25,827 nt of DNA from Rhizophagus sp. LPA8_4_AMF (Eukaryota; Glomeromycota; Glomeromycetes; Glomerales; Glomeraceae). Both the position numbers and the translations under genes were made by a program. Location: the NCBI GenBank assembly GCA_021464525.1, contig JADRCO010000832.1:1-25827 (forward strand). The letters are read 5' to 3'. A model generated the notes under the pieces. The model did no database searches. It was given only the letters and a program-made list of their open reading frames with translations, and was not told where the DNA came from. Shown piece by piece: positions 19,785-25,827 of this stretch (its first letter is position 1; every line of letters begins with the position of its first letter).

Positions 19785-19950
19785 TAGGAAGAATGGATTT
19801 GACATAATCAAATATTTTTCCTGCAAAGCAGGCTTCATGTAAATCCTGTGGATCAGTCTTAATTAACTTCCTAATATATATGTTTTTGTTTTTTCATATC
19901 CTCCGTGCGGCAATTCCTAAAGCCATAATCTGCATTCACAGATGATACGA
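19785..19950 (-). pseudogene. broken copy of the last unit of the three-repeat protein
   Basis: The minus strand gives SVNADYGFRNCRTED, then after a frameshift DPQDLHEACFAGKIFDYVKS and ILPNEVL. These correspond to VDYGFVNCRTKDE and DPWDLHEACIAGKIFDYVKS in the intact gene. The first two repeat units and the N-terminus are missing, so this is a dead fragment carried by the duplication. Confidence 0.75.
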
Positions 19951-20264
19951 GCGAGAAAAATTATCAAATGGAAATTTTGATGGCGCCAGTGAATAATATA
20001 ATTATATTTATGATATTGTGCACAGTATGCATGCAGGAGTACATAATTGAACTTATTTAGAAACGAACCCGCAAATCACATATTATTTAACTCTCACCAT
20101 TCTGAGTACTTGTCAAAATTTTTTTGAAAAAAAAAAAAAAAATACTCTAAATTTACTGTGCCACATTTACTACGCTACTATATTATTATTGCTAAGAAAA
20201 AACTCATCGATTGGCTTATATAAATCGTTTATGTCAACTTTGTCAGCTTCAAACCATCAAATGA
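19951..20264. other. AT-rich spacer
   Basis: No gene seen. It contains a long A run at about 20126-20142 and the TATATAAA motif at 20217-20224 listed separately. Confidence 0.4.
20217..20224 (+). promoter_or_regulatory. possible TATA box
   Basis: TATATAAA in the context GGCTTATATAAATCG, about 48 bases before the open frame at 20265. The context is slightly more GC-rich than its surroundings. It could serve the chimeric fragment that follows, but such motifs are frequent in this DNA. Confidence 0.2.
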
Positions 20265-20588
20265 GATTTTACTGTCCAATCGTCAAAGTTAAAAATTCGA
20301 AAAGTTTATCGATATCTGAAAACTCTAGACGTATTTACACGAAGAAAGTCAATTAATGAATATTTGGGACAACTTACAGATAAGAATCGAACAAGACAAG
20401 CTTCTGATATTTATAGTTTTGGTGTGTTGCTTTGTTACAATTGTGGAAATATGGGACATATCGCAAGAGAATGTACTGCTCCTAGAAGAAGACGTCCAAA
20501 TCAAGTTCAATTCCAACCAAGAATTAATAATATTCGCCCTGTTAATTTCATGGACTATGAAGAAGAAGAATATGTAGTTATCAAATAA
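20265..20588 (+). pseudogene. kinase fragment joined to a CCHC zinc knuckle
   Basis: Open for 107 codons to TAA at 20586-20588, but with no ATG before the zinc knuckle, so it is not a complete gene as it stands. TRQASDIYSFGVLL (about 20388-20429) is kinase subdomain IX, where the aspartate stabilises the catalytic loop. Immediately afterwards CYNCGNMGHIAREC is a perfect C-x2-C-x4-H-x4-C knuckle, a single-stranded nucleic acid binder typical of retroelement Gag proteins and RNA-binding proteins, followed by a basic PRRRRP run and an acidic end (YEEEEYVV). The rest of the kinase is absent. The two modules are in one frame. Most likely a chimeric relic, perhaps made when a retroelement inserted in or captured a kinase gene; a spliced exon is the alternative. 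Confidence 0.5.
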
Positions 20589-22035
20589 CTTTACTAGGCC
20601 GTCATTATTAGCTGAAACAATGTCATCAATGTCCTCAATAATAACAAAGACCGTATCATCTTTTTCGAAAGTAGCATCAAAAGGTAATAAAATTTTATTA
20701 ATCCATATAAAATAGTGTTAACATAATTTTAAAAGTTTACTAATAACGAAAATTTAAAAACAGTAATATCACAACTAATGGAAAATGTTCACGTGAGGAG
20801 GCCACATCTGTTCTTATTATACAGTATGTCAAATAAAAGAATATGTTTTTTGTAAAAGCAAACTGGAGCTTGAATATAACCCTCAATACCACACCTTCAT
20901 TATATTAAGTGGTTTTCAAGTACTTCATAAATCACCATATTTTTTCTAGACTCTATTTCATACCATCTACTTTAATTTTTTTAATAATTTTTTTGTCTTT
21001 TTCTATATTTTTTTGTTCGTTTTTAGAGTTTATTGAATGCACACCACTACTACCTACTAATCTTTAAACCTCTAAAACCTCTTCTATATCCAAATTGTCT
21101 CTACGTGATTTCCTTTTATCTTTTCCTATCTATGCTCTGACTCCTTTCAAATTTTACCACATCCTCACAAAGTATTAACCATATTCGTGAACGTACTTCA
21201 TTCAAATACTCTTTTACTCCAAAATAGCTTAGAATTAATCAAGCCTCTCGTCAATTCCTGCATAATCGAATATCCGTATGCAATGTTTGATGGCGTTGCC
21301 TATTTCTTATATCTTTTATATATTTTATATTTGGTATGGAAACTATATTTGATTTATTCTTTATATTTTATATTTATCAATATGGTTAGATAGAAATTAT
21401 TTCTCATGTAAAAAAAAAGTGTTAGAGTAACATCGAAATAATCAATTAATCTAAAAATGAACTCCCTTTTTTACAGTGCGTTTGGTTGATTGGATTTGTA
21501 CCATAGCTACTATTTCCCTGATACCAAATCATCAAAGTTAACTTGCTCAATGTACTGAGCAACGTTAACAATGTTCAATATGCAAATGCTATTATTTAAA
21601 TTATTTTTTTATTTCCTTCAAATCCAATTACAAATAAAACATTATTTGATTACGTGGAATTTTTATACGCCACACTTCTATTCTTTTTCCAATCTTTTTT
21701 TTTCAAATTAATAATTTTATTTTCTTTTTCTCAAATATTTATTATTGACATAGTAATAATAATTACTGGGATTTTCTTATAAAAATTGCATGAACGGTCC
21801 CATCAAACTGATAATAATATTATTTAATGATGAAATGCTGTTATTATAATTAATATGTTTAAAATTTCCCATTAGACTTCCACCTCAATTTTTTTTTCTT
21901 CAATCTATATGATGTTAAACGAAATTATTTATTATTTGTTGAAACGATCTATCTAAATATAAACTCTTTTAAACTCACATCTATTTCTTATAAAATATGA
22001 AAATTTTAAACGATTAATAATTATTATTTAGTATT
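20589..22035. other. gene-poor AT-rich region
   Basis: No gene supported. At 20593-20682 one frame reads RPSLLAETMSSMSSIITKTV and continues to AAAG|GTAATA, a possible donor. It could be a frameshifted continuation of the preceding zinc-knuckle fragment, but it is too short to call. A 68-codon frame at 21187-21393 ends in low-complexity hydrophobic sequence and looks like chance. Confidence 0.4.
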
Positions 22036-22245
22036 TCATGAAGGTTCAGCTTTATTACAATATTCGATAAATGAATAAAATACCAATTGTATGACAGATG
22101 GCCATACTTTATACCTTGATATGTAAAAGAAAAGTTCATTATCATTAAAATTCGGAGTAGATTCAAAATACCGTAGTAAAATAATTAAAAAAGAAGAATC
22201 AACAAAAAAAAGAGATTGTTGTAACGTAAAATCACGTGAAATCAT
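22036..22245 (-). CDS. possible short minus-strand coding remnant, unrecognised
   Basis: Sixty-nine codons from an ATG at 22245-22243 to TGA at 22038-22036. Amino-acid use looks protein-like rather than random AT translation (DNELFFYISRYKVWPSVIQ, ending FIEYCNKAEPS), with several W, P, C and charged residues. A stop codon directly precedes the ATG. No motif is recognised and there is no flanking exon I can join. It may be the 3' fragment of a decayed gene. Confidence 0.25.
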   Translation of the reverse strand: MISRDFTLQQSLFFVDSSFLIILLRYFESTPNFNDNELFFYISRYKVWPSVIQLVFYSFIEYCNKAEPS

Positions 22246-22299
22246 TCAAGTAATCATTGTAAGATAATTTCTATTTCTGAGAAAATATAGTTAAATATT
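22246..22299. other. short AT-rich spacer
   Basis: Nothing seen between the possible remnant and the hairpin at 22300. Confidence 0.3.
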
Positions 22300-22326
22300 G
22301 TTACTCGGCACAAAGTGCCGAGTAAC
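22300..22326. repeat. perfect 12-bp hairpin with AAA loop
   Basis: GTTACTCGGCAC, AAA, GTGCCGAGTAAC: 12 bp paired without mismatch, half of them G/C, in surroundings of well under 30% GC. It could be the centre or end of a small mobile element, a transcribed hairpin, or a protein-binding palindrome. No transcript context is visible. Confidence 0.8.
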
Positions 22327-22499
22327 TGTTTTATCAGATTTACATAATAGGTATTTTTTATACTAACATAAATCACCCGTTGTGTGTCTCAAAACGGTGG
22401 ATATGAAATTTTTGGAATTTCTCTACTTTTTTAAGAGAATTTTTTTTTTATATAATTTTTAGCGGGAAACACTTTAGTAAAAGGCGAAAAGTATATTCG

Positions 22500-22520
22500 A
22501 TCCACAAGTGCCTTGTGGAT
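22500..22520. repeat. perfect 9-bp hairpin with TGC loop
   Basis: ATCCACAAG, TGC, CTTGTGGAT. It shares the elements CACAA and GTGCC with the hairpin at 22300-22326. Weaker inverted repeats lie between them: CCGTT/AACGG near 22378-22398 and AATTTCTCT/AGAGAATT near 22419-22441. Confidence 0.75.
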
Positions 22521-22887
22521 AGTTATGGCTCAAATACTGCTCAAATCTGAGGATTATTTATTATTATATACATATTTTGAAATTTAGTAAATTATGGGAT
22601 AGGGAGTAATAATTTGTAATTTCAAATATTAAATATATTGTAATCATCTAACCAGTTTTAACATCCCATTGAGTGGGGCCTTATTATAATTATACCATCA
22701 AAATTCATATGATCGTTAAATATTTAACTTATTTATTTCAATAAGACGGAACTATTTTTCAACAATCGTCCGAAGATGCTGGACGAAGAAACACATCCGT
22801 TGAAGATTATGTAATACAATAATTTGATTAGACGAGAATTCTGGCCATTTTTTATTGCTGCGAAAATTTACCGTAAACGGTTGACTA

Positions 22888-22972
22888 AAATACCCATAGT
22901 AGTGTACCATACCCACAAATTTGGTGCAAACGACCCGGGTATTATACATGAAGAGTATGGTACCTGGGTATA
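22888..22972. repeat. fold-back repeat (GTACCATAC / GTATGGTAC)
   Basis: GTACCATAC (22904-22912) and GTATGGTAC (22955-22963) are perfect reverse complements. TACCCA (22891-22896) and TGGGTA (22965-22970) extend the pairing outward, and ACCCGGGT near the centre is itself palindromic. About 85 bp, probably a fold-back mini-element. A 65-codon minus-strand frame overlapping it (22752-22949) is not convincing. Confidence 0.55.
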
Positions 22973-23504
22973 AAATATTATAATGATCAATGATTAATGA
23001 TTAAATTTTTACCCAAAGTATTCCTTATGTATTAGTAGATCGTAAAAAAAGAGTGCCTCTCGCTATTAATTATCATCATCGTTAGGAATCAATTTGTCTG
23101 CTCAACATCGATTCCAAGGTATAAAGTGAGTTAACTTGAAATAACCTTTTGTTCATTCGCGATATCACATACTGTATAACGAAGTTAATCATATACTTAT
23201 TTATTCGCGATATCCTAATTCCAGCCGGAATTAGTCTCTTAGTCTCGGCCGACACTATTCGGTGCAGCAGATCACTTGACTATGAGTCTCATTATGATGA
23301 TGATACCATATAAAGTGTAAAATATGATTTTATAATATTTTTTTTTAGATATATCGAATTTTTATACTTTTTATTTCTATTTTATATTATATAAAATTTG
23401 TTCTACATGATAAATTAACTTAAATGTTAAATTTAAAATACTCTACATTAATGCCACGTTGCAAACAGTAGTTGCTTTTTTTTTTAATATACTAACGCTA
23501 ATAT
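22973..23504. other. spacer with short repeats
   Basis: No gene seen. ATTCGCGATATC occurs twice in direct orientation (23155-23166 and 23203-23214, 48 bases apart). TAATTCC-AGCC-GGAATTA (23216-23233) is a perfect 7-bp inverted repeat. The stretch 23140-23270 is more GC-rich than its surroundings and may be an old repeat insertion. Confidence 0.4.
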
Positions 23505-23553
23505 TCGATATAACGACTCAAAATCGCCTGAACGAGAGGGTTCGTTATATCGA
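23505..23553. mobile_element. pogo/mariner-like terminal-repeat remnant
   Basis: TCGATATAACGA (23505-23516) and TCGTTATATCGA (23542-23553) are perfect reverse complements separated by 25 bases. On the minus strand the right arm reads ACAGTCAGAACTCGATATAA then CGAACCC, which resembles the CAGT...CGATATAACGAAC ends of pogo/Tigger-type Tc1-mariner transposons as I remember them. Only the ends are present, so this is a highly deleted element or two abutting ends. Confidence 0.4.
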
Positions 23554-24492
23554 GTTCTGACTGTATATGTTAAATTTTTTCACCTAAAAACGCCTATTTT
23601 GACATACGTTCGCTATCATTGATATGTTCATAAAGTAAGTTAAACAGAATAATAATAGATATACGTACTGTGTGTACTACCGATTTCCCGTTGTTTAAAG
23701 AGATAGTATGGTTAAAGGTGAGTAAAAATAAGAGTTACATCACTGGCTTTGGATATTTGAATAATATTTAGGAATACAAAAAGATCAAGAAGAGACAACA
23801 ATTTTTTACTTGTTTAGGAGTTTCTGCTTATATTGTGCAGAAATTTAATAAGCAAATGTGTGATCACAGAAAAATAAAATATCATTTCATTTTTAAAAAT
23901 ATATTTTTTTTTTTATTATAAATTTAAAATTTGCGCCATAATCAAACTCACAACTACGGAACAGATTTTCTTATTTCAAAAATCAATACAGCTTATCATT
24001 CGATCATCTTTTTTTTGTGGTCATCGTGTTTTGCACACAATAGGGTAGTAAACATTCTACATGGATGTGAAAAGAGATAAATTGTTAATTAATGATTAAT
24101 GGGTAAGAGTTTTCTAAAAATATTTGAAAAGATTTCTTGGCATTGGTGTTTCAATGACTTTATTTAAAGTATAATTAATGATGTAATTGATATAAATGAT
24201 TTTTTTTTTTTAATGCAAAATAACGACTATATTGATAAAATACCATATTTTTTCATTTATAAATAGAAAAATATCAACAATTATTCATAATTAAACTCAA
24301 AAATATTTTTACAAGCGCGTAAAATTTAATATTTAATTCAACATCCAGTGATTAAATTGAACGCGAATTCCCTCTATTCATTCAGTTATTCTGAACTTTT
24401 ACTTTCTCGTCAAATATGTCGAATGATTTCGACTTCTGAGTTTGTATTATTTTTTTGCTGTTTTTTCATGAGTTAAAATTTAAACAATTACA
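23554..24492. other. gene-poor AT-rich region
   Basis: No gene, RNA gene or ordered repeat recognised; scattered homopolymer T runs only. Confidence 0.4.
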
Positions 24493-24656
24493 GTATATAC
24501 AGTATGTTGTGCGTCAGATGCCGCCCTACGTTATTGGCGTGATATTTCCAAATATTATAATGCCTTAAGTGGGTTGGTCAGCATTACTAGGCCAGCTGTC
24601 ATCTGATGGCGCACGTCAGCTGTCAACTGACGCAAATCGACATATACAGTATATAA
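24493..24656. mobile_element. MITE-like element with CAGTAT...GCGTCAG ends
   Basis: The left end ATATACAGTATGTTG then TGCGTCAG (24495-24518) pairs with the right end CTGACGCAAATCGACATATA then CAGTATAT (24627-24654), allowing small gaps. The interior is GC-rich for this window and contains nested inverted repeats (GTGCGTCAGATG against CATCTGATGGCGCAC) and two copies of CAGCTGTCA. About 160 bp, no coding. Ends starting with CAGTAT next to TA fit a Tc1/mariner-type derivative. Confidence 0.55.
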
Positions 24657-25775
24657 GCGATTTATTATATTATTTGGTTTTTAATATTATGTAATAAAAA
24701 AAATACAAGTATGAATTCAAGAAAAGTTACATGATATGATTTCCTCCGTAAAACTGCTACCACGTAATAAATTCCACCTTCATAAATCAGTAACATATTC
24801 TCACATCCAATTACGATTAATTAATTATTTTAAGCCACGTATTTGCTTTTCCTAGATACAACACGGGGATAATGTTTAGTTATTAATGAAATATTATCTC
24901 CTTACTAGTTACAAATAAATATTAATTTCACACTATGTAAGAAAACAAATAATTATATAATGATTTTTAAAGTTTTTCATATGGATCCCGAGTTTGATTG
25001 TATTCCATTCCGGTTTTATCAGTCATATAAGATTAACTAACCATAATAATCTGGCTGAGAACTAATTATTGGATTATCTCGAGTACATATATCATCATTA
25101 TTGAAAGATAAATTTATAGGTTTATCTTCATTCTTAACTTGTACTGAAGAAAATCAGTCATTTTTAATAAGAGTTTTGAGATTGGAAACAAAAAAAAAGT
25201 TAATATACTGTATATATACATATATATAGACTGTTAACACCAAATTTTGTTCCTGAGCCCATTTCTTAGAGTATCGACACGCTCAAGCATCACATTGACG
25301 AAATTTCAAAATTTCAAAATTTCGATTTTCACCAACAGGTCGGGTACACCATATATGCTCATTTACAGTATGTTGATCATCATGTGATATATTAACATGC
25401 TTCTTTTCGAACATTGATAACCAATAAAATTTAAAGTTATTACTGGTTATTTGCAATCCAAACAGCTAGATTCAGTCAGCAGGCGTTACTTTCCTCTGTT
25501 TTTTAGTTGCAAGTGAAGAGCTAGTAATTCTTATTGAAATTTCATTTCGTAATATGTTCGTTTAATGTGGCGCAAATACTCCATGTACCAGTAAACCGAT
25601 GAAAAATTAATTAATAAAAACGATTTAAAACCGATTTTTTTTTTTTAAAAAAAAAAATATTAATTGATAAAATCATTTTTTCTATAATTTTTTTTGTCGG
25701 AAATTTTGACGGATTATTCAATACTGTTAAAATAACCGGCCGGAATGTCTTTTTCGATTCTTTTCTTTTTTAAAA
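24657..25775. other. gene-poor AT-rich region
   Basis: No gene seen. AAATTTCA is repeated in tandem at about 25299-25323, a TA-rich run lies at about 25202-25228, and a T12/A11 run at about 25635-25657. Confidence 0.4.

Positions 25776-25827
<52 letters not shown>
25776..25827. repeat. poly-T/poly-A tract at the right edge
   Basis: Thirteen T residues followed by A residues to the end of the window (from 25789). Like the left edge, this probably marks an assembly break at a homopolymer rather than a biological boundary. Confidence 0.8.

Larger units (their letters stand above)
19138..19950. repeat. tandem segmental duplication, copy 2 (shortened)
   Basis: Starts with the same TCGATGCGAATAACGAATCA-type sequence as 16328 and follows it collinearly. 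It lacks the counterpart of 17160-17555, then matches 17555-17765 (the 3' end of the three-repeat protein gene) before similarity ends near 19950. The upstream part of that gene is missing here. This looks like an incomplete tandem duplication, or one later trimmed. Confidence 0.8.

Noticed and set aside
20356-20577. plus-strand frame of 73 codons starting at an ATG
   Set aside because: It overlaps the kinase/zinc-knuckle frame in another register and encodes only hydrophobic low-information sequence.
21187-21393. plus-strand frame of 68 codons
   Set aside because: The second half is a repetitive Y/L/I string from AT-rich DNA; no support as a gene.
22752-22949. minus-strand frame of 65 codons
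   Set aside because: It runs into the fold-back repeat at 22888-22972 and shows no motif or related copy, although parts look protein-like.
23155-23214. two direct copies of ATTCGCGATATC considered as a CRISPR-like or satellite array
   Set aside because: Only two copies and no further units; a eukaryotic fungal context makes CRISPR implausible.

Overview
The window looks like nuclear DNA of an arbuscular mycorrhizal fungus, most likely Rhizophagus (R. irregularis or a close relative). The evidence is very high A+T, many homopolymer runs, short introns (about 68-149 bp) with GTAAGT-like donors, a member of the expanded F-box family, and two members of a beta-propeller/ion-channel family I associate with Glomeromycotina. 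This is a family-level judgement from reading; no search was run. Both ends of the window are poly-A, which suggests assembly breaks at homopolymers.

Left part (1-14036): an intact single-exon F-box gene (100-1200) is followed by two large paralogous genes in direct tandem, A (2107-6679, 1324 aa) and B (9358-14036, 1366 aa). I reconstructed both as 8-exon genes. All seven introns lie at equivalent positions with identical phases, including a 25-nt micro-exon. Each protein is a WD40-like N-terminal half, a helical linker, a TRP-like six-helix cation channel, and an acidic tail ending in a coiled coil. Between them lie two short inverted-repeat elements (7251-7415, 7617-7790), a dead third copy of the same family (7921-8635), and a CGGAT-rich fold-back patch (8911-9037).

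Middle part (14037-16330): a decayed plus-strand gene of unknown family (about 14280-15089), a MITE-like element (15108-15344), and a minus-strand F-box 3' remnant (15419-15830).

Right part (16328-25827): a minus-strand gene for an unrecognised protein with three internal repeats (17517-18712, with a proposed small first exon) lies in a segment that is partly duplicated in tandem (16328-17765 versus 19138-19950). In both copies a short hydrophobic minus-strand reading frame survives. Then comes a chimeric fragment joining a kinase piece to a CCHC zinc knuckle (20265-20588). The last 5 kb is gene-poor and holds perfect hairpins, fold-back repeats, pogo/mariner-like terminal repeats and another MITE-like element.

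The most notable content is the tandem propeller-channel pair with its dead third copy. The three-repeat protein and its duplicated neighbourhood come next. No tRNA, rRNA or CRISPR was seen.
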